NCBI GenBank assembly: GCA_964441025.1
Contig: CAYTXG010000003.1
Span: 70,562-134,561, forward strand
Direction: 5' to 3'
Length of the DNA: 64,000 nucleotides
From: JAAZIN01 sp964441025
Lineage (GTDB): Bacteria; Bacillota; Dethiobacteria; DTU022
Position 1 is the first letter of the stretch; every line of letters starts with the position of its first letter. Below are positions 25,986-34,972 of this stretch, piece by piece. The position numbers and the translations under genes were made by a program. The notes beneath the pieces are model-generated. The model worked only from the letters and a program-made list of their open reading frames with translations. It was not told the origin of the DNA and did no database searches.

Positions 25986-26611
25986 CGTCTCTTTTCCAGC
26001 GCAGCGGCACAGCGAAGCAATTTGCAGAATTCAAATATAACAATGAGCAGCGCGGGAACCAGCAGTATGGAGATTAAGCCGGTCCTGGTCCGGGCAAAAT
26101 TGAGGACATGCCCGGCGTGGGGAACAGCGAATTCAGCTTTACCGAGGATGTTTCTCTCTGGAACCGGCGCGGACTCAGCCTCAGTCGAGGCGTCACCGCA
26201 GATGGTAAAGGTTAGCTCTGAGGCGCTGTTGACCGCCGCTATACGGCTGACAGCGGGCTGCGGGGGATTTTCCGGATCAATAAAGATAATAATGTCGTCA
26301 ACTTTTAAAGCCGACGGTTTCGCAGCCCTTACCGCCAGCAGGCTCCCGGGGCCGAAAGCCGGCTTCATGCTGCCGCCGGCGACAATGTAGAGCTGCCGCC
26401 CGGCCAGTTCGGGGGCTTCTCCGGTAACACTCATTTGAATCAGGGCGTAGAGCAGTACCGCCGCGCAGGCCAGCAGGAGCATCAATACCATATCTCCCGC
26501 TATTGATCCCCCTCCCTTCCTGCGGCTGCGGCGGCGCTGAAGCGACTCAAGCCTCTGCCTTTCAGCGCGAGTCATTGTAATCTGCCCGCCGATGATCTGT
26601 TTATCCATCAT
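25982..26611 (-). CDS. sipW: SipW-like (ER-type) signal peptidase I with altered active site
   Basis: Membrane signal peptidase of the S26 family, 209 residues. The basic N-terminus (to 32) leads into a first membrane helix (about 39-58). The nucleophile S81 is in VAGGSMKPAFGPGSLL, and a second hydrophobic stretch lies at the C-terminus, the SipW/archaeal topology. In SipW enzymes the general base is His in an HR(I/V) motif; here the aligned residue is S122 in AVSRIAAV. ICGDAS near 137 fits box E. The ATG at 26611 has AAGGGG 8 nt upstream. The gene just upstream encodes a TasA/camelysin-like N-terminus, the classic SipW substrate. Confidence 0.8.
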   Translation of the reverse strand: MMDKQIIGGQITMTRAERQRLESLQRRRSRRKGGGSIAGDMVLMLLLACAAVLLYALIQMSVTGEAPELAGRQLYIVAGGSMKPAFGPGSLLAVRAAKPSALKVDDIIIFIDPENPPQPAVSRIAAVNSASELTFTICGDASTEAESAPVPERNILGKAEFAVPHAGHVLNFARTRTGLISILLVPALLIVIFEFCKLLRCAAALEKRR

Positions 26612-26663
26612 CACAAATACCCCTTTTATCGCTAGAAAAAGCCCGCTTGTACAAAGCTGCTTT

Positions 26664-26822
26664 TCAAGCCGGGAATGCTTCCCCCGAATGGGGGTGCAGA
26701 CAGCTGCTCAAAACGATGTTTTCTCCAGGTTCCGCTCCCTGAAAATAAAGGTAGGTTGCTCCGCCGGCCAAAGCTGAAGCAAGGGCGATGATGAGCAGGC
26801 TTTTAAGAATTTTGGCTTTCAT
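26664..26822 (-). pseudogene. truncated TasA/camelysin-like secreted protein
   Basis: Short gene of 52 codons directly upstream of the SipW-like peptidase (53-nt gap). It begins MKAKILKSLLIIALASALAG and continues GATYLYF, closely following the start of TasA/camelysin proteins (Lys-rich, SLLIIGL..ALAGG(G/A)T.AYF). After about 28 residues the similarity stops and a TGA ends the frame; normal members are 190-260 residues. AAGGA lies 12 nt before the ATG. Either a decayed substrate gene or a genuine short secreted peptide; the lost body suggests decay. Confidence 0.55.
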
Positions 26823-27151
26823 ACCCCAATCCTTTTCTTACTTGAGACCTCACCCGGTACAGTCGACACACGCCGGCCCTGACAACTACCGAGAAACCCT
26901 TCAAATGCAAGGGTTTCTTAGGCTCCAAAACTGTATGTGCCCATCCGGCGCATGCCGGGGCGCGCATTCTCCCCAACCACACGGCCCTTTGCCTCACAGC
27001 GCAGCTGCCTCTGCCGCACCCCTTCGCCGGATCACCTTGTTACTATCTTAAACGACATCCCCCTTCAGTTCAACAAAAACTGCTATAATTATGGGGCCGG
27101 AGGAAAAAAGACCAGCCCGGGGCGCCGGTGCCCGGGAGCACCCGCCGCTTT
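26823..27151. other. 329-nt intergenic stretch
   Basis: Between the truncated TasA-like gene and the sirtuin gene. It holds one clean hairpin, GAAACCCTT / AAGGGTTTC at 26893-26917 (9 bp, 7-nt loop) with no T run. Otherwise I see nothing recognisable. Confidence 0.5.
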
Positions 27152-27901
27152 TTAACTTGCGGCGAGCAGCTCCGTGATATCATGAAGCGCTTTGCTGCAT
27201 TTTTCCCGGATCACGATCTCGGCGGTGTTGTCAAAATCTGTCGCCGTGAGGTTGATAATGATCAGCCTTTTCGCCAGCTGCGGCAAGAATGCCACTGGAT
27301 AAACCACCAGGCTGCTGCCCGCCACCAGCATGAGATCGCACTGGCAGCGCAGGATCTCCTCAGCTTCGTAAAACAGGGGCGGCATGGGGTCCCCGAAAAG
27401 AACAACATCGGGGCGAAGCACATCGAAACAGTTGCGGCAAAGGGGAGGTATTCGTTTCAGTTCAACCTGCTGGACCAGCTCCTCAAATGCATAGCGTTTC
27501 TTGCAGCCCTGGCAGTAACCGGAACGCAGGTGCCCGTGCACTTCCCAGACCCTGCTCGAGCCGGCTTTCACATGTAAACCGTCGATATTCTGGGTCACCA
27601 GCCCCTTGAGAAAACCCATCTCTTCCATCCTCGCCAGGGCATAATGCCCTTCATGCGGTTCGGCCAGCGTGATATGGGCGAAGCGGTTAAATGCAGCTTC
27701 ATAGAAAAGACGGGGATTGTTCTGCAGGACCTCCACCGAAGCTGTTTTGATGGGGTCGATCTTCTCCCAGATACCCGTTCCGGGGGTTCGGAAATCCGGG
27801 ATCCCACTTTCCGTGGAAAGCCCGGCACCGGTCAGGCTGTAGAATCCGGCGCTTTCCTTGATCATGGCGGCGGCCTTCTCAATCTGAACCTGGTACTCCA
27901 T
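27152..27901 (-). CDS. cobB: NAD-dependent protein deacylase (sirtuin, CobB/SrtN type)
   Basis: Removes acyl groups from protein lysines using NAD, releasing nicotinamide and O-acyl-ADP-ribose. 249 residues with GAGLSTESGIPDFR near 23-36, TQNIDGLH near 103, the catalytic His in WEVHGHLRSG, four zinc cysteines (CQGC and CRNC), and GSSLVVYPVAFLP. I prefer the ATG at 27901, 9 nt after GGAGGG, to the ATG at 27910, which abuts it. It is monocistronic. The acyl-CoA synthetase at 31222 could be a target in principle, as AMP-forming synthetases often are; that is inference. Confidence 0.93.
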   Translation of the reverse strand: MEYQVQIEKAAAMIKESAGFYSLTGAGLSTESGIPDFRTPGTGIWEKIDPIKTASVEVLQNNPRLFYEAAFNRFAHITLAEPHEGHYALARMEEMGFLKGLVTQNIDGLHVKAGSSRVWEVHGHLRSGYCQGCKKRYAFEELVQQVELKRIPPLCRNCFDVLRPDVVLFGDPMPPLFYEAEEILRCQCDLMLVAGSSLVVYPVAFLPQLAKRLIIINLTATDFDNTAEIVIREKCSKALHDITELLAAS

Positions 27902-28212
27902 TTTTTGCATCCCTCCGTAAACCGCATGGAATCCATTATTTCTACAATATCCAATTATTAATTTATTAGTTCTATTCTTGAATCGTCAATTCCTGTTTTT
28001 TGACTAAATTTTAGAGGTGTTCTTCCTGTTTGCTGTGTGAAGGTGGTTGCGGATTGATATTCCCGGCGGGAAAGTAGCGCAGCCCGGGCAAAAGGGGTGA
28101 AGCTCCTCTTCCCAGGGCTGCAGCCTGGCGGGCCTGTTGTATGCCGGGCCCCCCATTGAGAGAGCCCGCACTTGCGCTGCTGCCGGTTCCTTGATCCCTT
28201 TGCGCCCCCGGC
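27902..28212. other. 311-nt intergenic stretch
   Basis: AT-rich near the sirtuin start (27930-28015), probably holding its promoter, then GC-rich. No gene, repeat or terminator that I could support. Confidence 0.45.
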
Positions 28213-29136
28213 TTAAAGAGGACCTTGCTCACCAGGGGGTGCAGCGGCATGCCCGCCCCCCCGCCTGGAGGCAAGATAAACACCGCCGAGAATCATCAGG
28301 CCGCCGGCGACAAGCGCTCCGCTGAAGGGCTCCCCCAGAACGCAAACCGCCGTAAGCACGGCAATGACGGGGCATAGATTGGCATAGAGACCCGCCTCCG
28401 TTGATGCAAGGCGCGGCAGTCCGTAATTCCACGTGGTGGTAGCGATACCGCCTGAGACAATACCAAGGTAAGCAATGAGCAGCCAGCATTTCGGGCTGAC
28501 CGGCTCATATCCCGAGCAATAAAACTCAAAGAGAGCAAAGGGGATCAGGAATATAAAACCGTAAAGCATGTTCCCGGCAGTAACAATGTGCCGGGGTATC
28601 TTTTTAAGAATTACTTTACCCGTTAACAGATATATGGTAAAACAGAGATCGCTCAATATGATCAGTGTATTCCCCAGCAGGGGAGCCGAACCGCCGGCGC
28701 GATCATCATAGAACAGCACAAGAAAAGCCACCCCGATAAATGAACACACAATACCGGCCACTTTGGGAACAGTAACCCTTTCCTTCAAAAATATCCAGGC
28801 CAGCAGCATGGTATAAAGGGGCATAATCCCCTGAAGAAGCCCCGCAGTTGATGCCGAAGTGTAAAGTATACCATAATTAAAGAGAAGATAGTAAAGTGTA
28901 ATCCCGATGAAGCTTGAAAGCGCGAGAGGGCCCCACAACAGCGGCTTCAAACCGCTTTTTTTGACGCTGTAGGGAACGAATACCGCCGCGGCGATACCGA
29001 ACCTCATGGTAGCCATCAGTACAGGGGCTGTCTCCTCAACAGCAATCTTGGTAACAACAACGCCGGTCCCCCAGATCACCATCGATAGTATAACTGCCAG
29101 TCTTGCCGCAGCCTTGCCCTCTTCCCTGTTGTGCAA
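28213..29136 (-). CDS. EamA/DMT-family transporter
   Basis: Membrane transporter of the drug/metabolite superfamily, 307 residues with ten predicted helices in two EamA repeats. The first repeat begins LAVILSMVIWGTGVVVTKIA and the second near LLGNTLIILSDLCFTIYLLTG. It ends with a positively charged tail. TTG start at 29136 with AAAGGA 10 nt upstream. The substrate is unknown; members export amino acids, nucleosides or other metabolites. Confidence 0.88.
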   Translation of the reverse strand: MHNREEGKAAARLAVILSMVIWGTGVVVTKIAVEETAPVLMATMRFGIAAAVFVPYSVKKSGLKPLLWGPLALSSFIGITLYYLLFNYGILYTSASTAGLLQGIMPLYTMLLAWIFLKERVTVPKVAGIVCSFIGVAFLVLFYDDRAGGSAPLLGNTLIILSDLCFTIYLLTGKVILKKIPRHIVTAGNMLYGFIFLIPFALFEFYCSGYEPVSPKCWLLIAYLGIVSGGIATTTWNYGLPRLASTEAGLYANLCPVIAVLTAVCVLGEPFSGALVAGGLMILGGVYLASRRGGGHAAAPPGEQGPL

Positions 29137-29275
29137 TGGATTTATGTCCTTTAATTGTTTTTTTTAGCGCCGCTGAAGCAGATTGGGCCCCTGAAGCTGT
29201 TCCTTTTCCGCTGATCCGGAGAGCCTGTCCCCTGGTTTCACTGATAGTATTTCAGAGAAATTCACCGGCGGGGCG

Positions 29276-31000
29276 CTAAATATGCAGTGCCATAAAGCGC
29301 TCCATGTAGTAAATACAGAGCTGGTTGAAATAGCCTGGAAAATAGAAATCCGCAGCATGGCCGGCCCGCTGAAGCTCAAGTACTGCACACCCTTCGTTTC
29401 CCGCTGCCCGGTAGGCTTCCTGAAACCGTAATGCTGTTTTGCGGGATACCACTCCATCCTTCGCGCCCTGGCAGATGAGGCAGGGTGGGCTTTTTCCATT
29501 TATCAGAAGCTCCACATTGATCCATTCCGGAGCCCTGCCCAGGTCCGGCAGAAAACTCACCCGGCTAGCCGGGTAAAGGGGGATAAAGCCCTTAATCTTA
29601 ATCTTATCGCTGAATAGATCGGGATAAAAGCCCTCTGACGCAGCCAGCGCCACCGCTGCAGACAGCTGCCCCCCGGCGGAGCCTCCGGAAATGAAGACCG
29701 AATCAAGATCCAGATCATATGCTGCAGCATGACGGGCCAGGTATTTGGTGAATATACCCAGGTGGCGGACCATGTCGTCAAGGGTAAAAGAGCCGGTCTG
29801 CTCCGGCGAAGCCAGCACCGGCTGCAGCGGCGTCAGCTTAACCAGGTCGGTCAGGCCGTACTGTACATCAAAGACCGTGTAGCCCCGGGAGGCAAAATAT
29901 TTGTTCACCTGCATCATATTGGAGAAGCCCTTGTCGCCGCTGATCCAGGCGCCGCCGTGAATGCGGATCAGCGCTGTTCCCCGGCCCGGCAGGCCTTCGG
30001 CCTCATCAGGGGGCATGAATACATCGTACCTCAGCTCAAGCCCCTCGTCAACGCCGCTGCCGCCCCGGTAGTAGACAATATCCCTTTCATAGCGGTATCC
30101 ACCCGGGGGGATCCCCAGAAAATAAGCAGGCAAGGAAAAAGGAGTTTCCAGAAAACAATCTTCCCAGGCAAGGCTTTTCTGCACCGGCCCGCCCCCGCCG
30201 AAGGCCTTGCTAAATTCAACGGCCGCTTCCCTGCAGGTTCGGGGCATAGCAGCCAACGGAAGCAGATACACCGTAAAACAGAGGAGCCCCAGGACTCCCG
30301 TGAACACAGCAGCAGCGCTGCCCGGCCTGTATTGCAGCTTCAGTATCAACAGGGCGGTGCTCAGCAGGATAAAGGCATAGAAGAGGGAAAAACCGGAGAG
30401 AAGGGTCTCGATCAGCTGGGGCGCCTTTTCATAAAAAAAGGAGTTGTCCCCGGCCAGCAAAAAATATATTGCGGCAGATCCGGCGGCAAGGGGTAGATAG
30501 CAAAAAACAACAGCCGTTTTCTTAAAACAGCTCCCTCTTTTTGATTTGACGGGCCTGCGGCCCCGCCGCAGCGGATAGCCCTTTTTGGCGGCAGCCAGGC
30601 TCACCCAGGCCGTAATCGATCCGGAAAGGAGAATGCCAAAATAGATAATGTAGATCCCGGTATAGATGAATGGGTTGAACCGGTCCGAGTAGAGGGCCGC
30701 TGCCAGAAGGTTCAACGCAGCCAGCGCTGTCAAGCCGCCAATCATTGCCGCCAGGCAGAGGTAGCCCAGGCGGTGCAGGAACCGCCCCAGGCAATCGCTG
30801 CGCTCAACTGCGCGGTCATTCAGGTAAACAAGCAGATTTAACGCCGCCAAAGCAGAAAGGAACAGGATGCCAAAGATATTGTCCGCCGCCTGACAGACCG
30901 GCGCCGCAAGATGGAGCAGGCCGCCTGCCGCCGCCGCAAAAGATAGCACCAGCGTAAAGGCGCTCACAAAGTAGATCAGCCTGACCCCTCTATTGCCCAT
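29276..31000 (-). CDS. membrane-anchored alpha/beta-hydrolase esterase
   Basis: 574-residue fusion of a membrane region and an esterase. The N-terminal 260 residues hold about seven hydrophobic helices. The C-terminal domain (about 300-574) is an alpha/beta hydrolase of the hormone-sensitive-lipase/BD-FAE type. It has the oxyanion motif IRIHGGAWISG, the nucleophile elbow ISGGSAGGQLSAA, the acid in QGAKDGVVS and the late His in RAGHAADFY. The active site likely faces the outside of the membrane; topology was not computed. Similar proteins act on short-chain esters, but no substrate can be assigned. Confidence 0.8.
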   Translation of the reverse strand: MGNRGVRLIYFVSAFTLVLSFAAAAGGLLHLAAPVCQAADNIFGILFLSALAALNLLVYLNDRAVERSDCLGRFLHRLGYLCLAAMIGGLTALAALNLLAAALYSDRFNPFIYTGIYIIYFGILLSGSITAWVSLAAAKKGYPLRRGRRPVKSKRGSCFKKTAVVFCYLPLAAGSAAIYFLLAGDNSFFYEKAPQLIETLLSGFSLFYAFILLSTALLILKLQYRPGSAAAVFTGVLGLLCFTVYLLPLAAMPRTCREAAVEFSKAFGGGGPVQKSLAWEDCFLETPFSLPAYFLGIPPGGYRYERDIVYYRGGSGVDEGLELRYDVFMPPDEAEGLPGRGTALIRIHGGAWISGDKGFSNMMQVNKYFASRGYTVFDVQYGLTDLVKLTPLQPVLASPEQTGSFTLDDMVRHLGIFTKYLARHAAAYDLDLDSVFISGGSAGGQLSAAVALAASEGFYPDLFSDKIKIKGFIPLYPASRVSFLPDLGRAPEWINVELLINGKSPPCLICQGAKDGVVSRKTALRFQEAYRAAGNEGCAVLELQRAGHAADFYFPGYFNQLCIYYMERFMALHI

Positions 31001-31221
31001 ACCTTCACACTCTCCGGCATAACTGTAATCTTCTCCAGGTTACAAGCAGCCATCTGCTTAAGTGGCGCCGGTAAAAGTGCCCTATAGACACCCCGCCATA
31101 CAAAGCTGTTCATAAGTTCGACGGCGCAAGGGCTACTTCCTCCCGGCAATCCGGTTTGGGCGAACTATTAACTCACAGGCCGGCAGGGGGATCCGGCTCT
31201 GCGCGTCCGCCAACCCTTGTT

Positions 31222-33012
31222 TCAGGCATAAAGCTTTTCAATCTGATCCAGATAGTTATCCAGCACGACCCGCCGCTTGACCTTCATCGTCTGCGTAAGC
31301 ATGCGATTTTCAATGGAGAAATCCTCCTCCAAAAAGACAAACTTCTTTGGAATTTCATAGCTGCCGAAACTATCTTTTAAAAAGGCGGTGATCTCCTGCT
31401 CCACCATTGCGGTGAACTCTCTGTTTGCCAGAAGCTCCCGCGGATCATTGGAAAAGCCCTTTTCTGCAGCCCAGCGGGCAGTTACCTCAAAGTCGGGAAC
31501 AACCAGGCAGACATTAAATGGCCTGCCGTCGCCGTAAATCATGGCATTGGCTACCCGGGGGATGAGTTTGATCTCTTCTTCAATCGCCGCAGGGAAGACA
31601 TATTTTCCGTTTAGCAGCTTGTACTGCTCCTTGATCCGTCCTGTAATCCAGAGATAACCATCTTCATCCAGGTAACCGCGGTCTCCCGTCCGGAGGCCGC
31701 CGTCGGAAGTCATCACTTCGGCGGTCTGTGAAGGTTTGTCATGATAGCCTCTCATGATATTGGGACCGTACACAATTACTTCGCCGTCGGCGGCGCCCTC
31801 TTCAACTGCAGAGCTGTCGATAACCACCCTTTGCCCTTCCAACACCATGCCCACACTGCCGAGGCGCCAGTTTTTCCGGCTGTTCATGGTTACCGCAGGG
31901 GCGGTCTCGGTAAGGCCGTAACAGTCGTATATGGGCACCCCCACATCATCAAAGAATTCAGCAATTTCCTTGTTCATCACCGCGCTGGCGGTAAGGGAAC
32001 CGACTACCCTGCCGCCCAGAGCAGCCCTGATCTTTGAAAAAACCAGGCGGTCCAGAAGGGAAAATTGCAAATTGATCAGGAGCCTTGATTTCCCCCGCCC
32101 GGCCAATGCTCTTTTCTTTTTGGCAACTGCACAGGCTGCGTCGAAGAGTTTCTTCTTGATACCTCCCGCTTCCCTCATCTGCATCTGGATGCCGTCATAT
32201 ATCTTGTTGAAGAGACGGGGCACACAGATCAGGTAATGCGGCCGGACTCTTTTGATATCCTCAGTCAAGGTGGTCACATCTCTCATGAAGCCGATGGCCC
32301 CGCCAAACTGGATCCAGTTGTTGATCTCGGCGCTGAGGGCGTAGGAGTGCGCCCAGGGCAGCATGGAGATGGCCACGCACTCTTCATTGAGTTCGGGATA
32401 GATCTTGTAGCCCGCTTTGGAGCAGTAGGTCAGATTCCCATGGGTCAGGAGCACCCCTTTAGGTTCGGCAATTGTCCCGGAAGTGTATATAAGCACCGCA
32501 ATATCATCATGATGGGGTATATCCGGCGCAGCGGGGTTCTCCCGACCGGACTTTTCAAGGGCGGCCAGGCTGTTCTCCCCTTCCCATTCCATGATATAGA
32601 TATGCTCGAGGGTCTTGATCTCCCCGGGAAAATCCTTCACCTTTTCATAGATTTCCGGTGTTGAAACAAGAAGGAATTTTACAGCGCTGTCCCTGATGAT
32701 ATATTTCCATGTTTGCGCCAGTTCCTGCTCATACATGGGCACATAGCGGGCCCTGCGTCCGTAAGCAGCAAAGGCGAGAACCACCCATTCGGGCCGGTTC
32801 GATGAAATGATCCCCACAGCATCCCCCTGTCCAATCCCCAGCCGGGCCAGGCCGCCGCGGGCGTCGTCAATGCGGCTGCCGATTTCCCCGTAAGTGATGG
32901 GATCAAGGGAGCCCCTCTCGTTATGCATCCAGAAAAGGACATTGTTTTTGTATTTCTTTGCGCTCTCCATCCACCATTCGACAAGGTTGTCCGGCTTTTC
33001 ATAGATCCACAT
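31222..33012 (-). CDS. AMP-forming long-chain acyl-CoA synthetase
   Basis: Activates a carboxylic acid with ATP to an acyl-adenylate and then acyl-CoA; cytosolic or membrane-peripheral. 596 residues of the FadD15-like branch. The P-loop is IYTSGTIAEPKGVLLTHGN (Ile where many have Thr), followed by YGLTETAPAVTMN, the adenylate motif RTGDRGYLDEDGYLWITGR, and K in LLNGKYVFPAAIEEEI. The ATG at 33012 has GGAGGG 7 nt upstream. Beta-oxidation-type partner nearby: the SDR at 40139 (HSD10-like). Fatty-acid chain length cannot be read from sequence. Confidence 0.9.
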   Translation of the reverse strand: MWIYEKPDNLVEWWMESAKKYKNNVLFWMHNERGSLDPITYGEIGSRIDDARGGLARLGIGQGDAVGIISSNRPEWVVLAFAAYGRRARYVPMYEQELAQTWKYIIRDSAVKFLLVSTPEIYEKVKDFPGEIKTLEHIYIMEWEGENSLAALEKSGRENPAAPDIPHHDDIAVLIYTSGTIAEPKGVLLTHGNLTYCSKAGYKIYPELNEECVAISMLPWAHSYALSAEINNWIQFGGAIGFMRDVTTLTEDIKRVRPHYLICVPRLFNKIYDGIQMQMREAGGIKKKLFDAACAVAKKKRALAGRGKSRLLINLQFSLLDRLVFSKIRAALGGRVVGSLTASAVMNKEIAEFFDDVGVPIYDCYGLTETAPAVTMNSRKNWRLGSVGMVLEGQRVVIDSSAVEEGAADGEVIVYGPNIMRGYHDKPSQTAEVMTSDGGLRTGDRGYLDEDGYLWITGRIKEQYKLLNGKYVFPAAIEEEIKLIPRVANAMIYGDGRPFNVCLVVPDFEVTARWAAEKGFSNDPRELLANREFTAMVEQEITAFLKDSFGSYEIPKKFVFLEEDFSIENRMLTQTMKVKRRVVLDNYLDQIEKLYA

Positions 33013-33162
33013 AGGTGTTCCCTCCGGTTTGAATGTAGTCCCCTGCCAATTAAGAAACGCTCCGTTGGAGAAGACAATTGGAAGTATTGCTCCTATTGCC
33101 CACCTTCAAACTTCAACAAATCTTGATTACTTCCTTCTTTACCTAAAACTTTGAGTCATGAG

Positions 33163-33191
33163 TGAGTCAGGGGGACGGTGACTTTGACTCA
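33163..33191 (+). repeat. 29-nt fixed-loop hairpin element, copy 3
   Basis: Perfect 7-bp stem TGAGTCA / TGACTCA around the 15-nt loop GGGGGACGGTGACTT. The stem sequence differs wholly from copies 1-2, but stem length, loop length and loop core are the same. Confidence 0.8.
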
Positions 33192-33290
33192 TCTTGAGAG
33201 ACGGGGCGAACCCGCAATCCAGAAGGGCATTCCAGCAACAGCGGAGCGGGGCGCCGGCCCCGCCCGCATATGAAAGGCGCTGACAGATTT

Positions 33291-33310
33291 GGGCCGGTCA
33301 TGACCGGCCC
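33291..33310. repeat. 20-bp perfect palindrome
   Basis: GGGCCGGTCA followed by its exact reverse complement TGACCGGCCC, then CCAACATTTTT. It resembles the palindrome at 4212 (GCCGG core, AACAT flank), so both may be REP-like. Confidence 0.6.
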
Positions 33311-33436
33311 CAACATTTTTGGAGGAACGGTGGTGCGGCAACACCGCGGCTTACGGGGTCAAGCTGGCGCCGGGCTTTTATGCTGCAGGCAAAATACATT
33401 TATTATTTGAAAGGGCGGTAAGCAGAATTCCCGCTG

Positions 33437-33742
33437 TCACTCCTCTTTCTTCCTTCTGCGAAACAGGGACAACCCCCCGAATCCGCCGATGATGGCCATG
33501 TAGAAACCGAAATCGTACCACCAGCCTGTGTTGAAGAGTTCATAGACCCGGATCTGATTGTTGAAAAGTCCAATGATCAGGGAAAAGGGGGCAACCCAGC
33601 CGTGCCAGATCCCCCAGAGGAATCCTGCAGGCTGTGTCGGGCTGTTTCTGCCGTCGCCGGGGATGCACCCGGACAGCGCCAGTAAAAATACAACCAGCAA
33701 CAGAGCCAAGATCAACAAAAGCACTTTTTTTCTCACAGTCAT
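33437..33742 (-). CDS. small membrane lipoprotein of unknown function
   Basis: 101 residues. An N-terminal hydrophobic segment ends in a lipobox-like LALSGC near residue 26. A second hydrophobic region, FLWGIWHGWVAPFSLIIGLF, is followed by a third with a Gly-rich end (GFYMAIIGGFGGLSLF) and a basic tail RRRKK. I recognise the LWGIWHGW pattern as recurring in small uncharacterised bacterial proteins but know no function. GGAGG is only 1 nt from the ATG; the GTG two codons later (33736) is better spaced and may be the real start. Confidence 0.65.
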   Translation of the reverse strand: MTVRKKVLLLILALLLVVFLLALSGCIPGDGRNSPTQPAGFLWGIWHGWVAPFSLIIGLFNNQIRVYELFNTGWWYDFGFYMAIIGGFGGLSLFRRRKKEE

Positions 33743-33883
33743 ACCTCCCCCAACATCTTGTTCTTTTTTCGGGAACGATAGAAATGTCTCTTCCTAAGTT
33801 ACGGGATCCTTTGCTGCACCTGGAGCAACTGAAGTAGTCCGGCGCAAAAACAGCCCCGACTTTTTCGGTGGGCAGGCGCCCTG

Positions 33884-34867
33884 TCACCTGACAGAAGGGA
33901 TCAGGTCGCCATAACCCTCTTTCTCCATCTCCTCCAGGGGGATGAAGCGCAGTGCGGCGCTGTTGATGCAGTAGCGCAGCCCTCCCCTTTCCTCAGGTCC
34001 ATCAGCAAAAACATGCCCCAGGTGGGAATCACCGGCCCGGCTGCGCACCTCCGTGCGGATCCGGCCGCCGCTGCGGTCCACCCGCTCAACAATAAAGCCG
34101 CGATCAACGGGGCGGGTAAAACTGGGCCAGCCGGTGCCCGAATCGAACTTATCCGAAGAGAAAAACAGCGGCTCCCCGGTGACAACATCCACATAGATAC
34201 CGCGGGCATGGTGATCCCAATACTCATTGTTAAAGGGCGGCTCGGTGGCATCGTGCTGGGTGACCTGGTATTGTTTTTCGCTAAGGGCTTTTTTAATCTC
34301 TTCAGGATCAGGCTTCCGGTAAGGCTGCTTTGGCTCCCCAGTTTTTCTTTCGGGCAAGGAAGAAAGATCAATGTGACAGTAGCCGCCCGGGTTTTTCTGC
34401 AGGTAAGCCTGATGATACTCTTCCGCCAGGCAAAAGTGTTCCAGGGGCCGCACCTCTGTGACAACAGCTTTCCTATGTTTACCCTGCTCAGCGGCGGCGA
34501 CAGTGCGGGCTATATCAAGGTCGTCAGGATCCTTTGCATAGATGCCGGTGCGGTATTGAGCGCCCCGATCATTGCCCTGCCTGTTTTTGCTGGTGGGATC
34601 GATAATCCTGAAAAAGTGTTCCAAAAGATCCTGCAGGATGATCCGGGCCGGATCATAAGTTATCTGTACCGTCTCGACATGGCCGGTAGCGGCTATCTCT
34701 TCATAGGTGGGGTGGTCACCCCTGCCATTGGCATAACCCACCGTGGTTCGAAGCACCCCCTCCAGCCGCGCAAAGTAGGCCTCTACCCCCCAGAAACAAC
34801 CGCCGGCCAGCCAGATCCTTCGGGGCCCATTTACATTTCCATCAATTTGTTCCATCCTGATCACCAC
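33884..34867 (-). CDS. msrAB: bifunctional peptide methionine sulfoxide reductase MsrA/MsrB
   Basis: Repairs oxidised methionine in proteins: MsrA handles the S-sulfoxide, MsrB the R-sulfoxide. 327 residues: MsrA (about 16-170) with the nucleophile C24 in AGGCFWG, a linker, then MsrB (about 185-325) with GTGWPSFTRP, GDSHLGHVF and the catalytic Cys in RYCINSAALRF. The usual MsrB zinc CxxC pairs are absent. No signal peptide, so cytosolic. Starts GTG 34867 or GTG 34864 after AAGGGAT. Fits an anaerobe tolerating transient oxygen. Confidence 0.94.
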   Translation of the reverse strand: MVIRMEQIDGNVNGPRRIWLAGGCFWGVEAYFARLEGVLRTTVGYANGRGDHPTYEEIAATGHVETVQITYDPARIILQDLLEHFFRIIDPTSKNRQGNDRGAQYRTGIYAKDPDDLDIARTVAAAEQGKHRKAVVTEVRPLEHFCLAEEYHQAYLQKNPGGYCHIDLSSLPERKTGEPKQPYRKPDPEEIKKALSEKQYQVTQHDATEPPFNNEYWDHHARGIYVDVVTGEPLFFSSDKFDSGTGWPSFTRPVDRGFIVERVDRSGGRIRTEVRSRAGDSHLGHVFADGPEERGGLRYCINSAALRFIPLEEMEKEGYGDLIPSVR

Positions 34868-34944
34868 TATCCCTTAATTGTTGTAGGGGGGCAGCCCGCA
34901 GACCGCCTGAAATGCTGCGGTTACTAAAAATCCAGGCGGCCAGC

Positions 34945-34966
34945 GGGCGGGGATGGAACCCCGCCC
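34945..34966 (+). repeat. 8-bp hairpin with RTGGAA loop, copy 1
   Basis: Stem GGGCGGGG / CCCCGCCC around the loop ATGGAA, followed by CTGA. The same build, with a different stem, occurs at 53333. It lies between the cupin and msrAB genes. Confidence 0.65.
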
Positions 34967-34972
34967 CTGATA

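Larger units (their letters stand above)
33013..33436. other. 424-nt intergenic stretch with two hairpin repeats
   Basis: No gene seen. It contains the 29-nt fixed-loop hairpin at 33163-33191, an extra TGAGTCA at 33152-33158, and the 20-bp palindrome at 33291-33310. Confidence 0.6.

Noticed and set aside
26893..26917. 9-bp hairpin GAAACCCTT / AAGGGTTTC
   Set aside because: No T run on either strand and no second copy seen; not enough to call a terminator or repeat.
34013..34927. 304-codon plus-strand frame opposite msrAB
   Set aside because: Shadow of the MsrAB gene, which has clear catalytic motifs.
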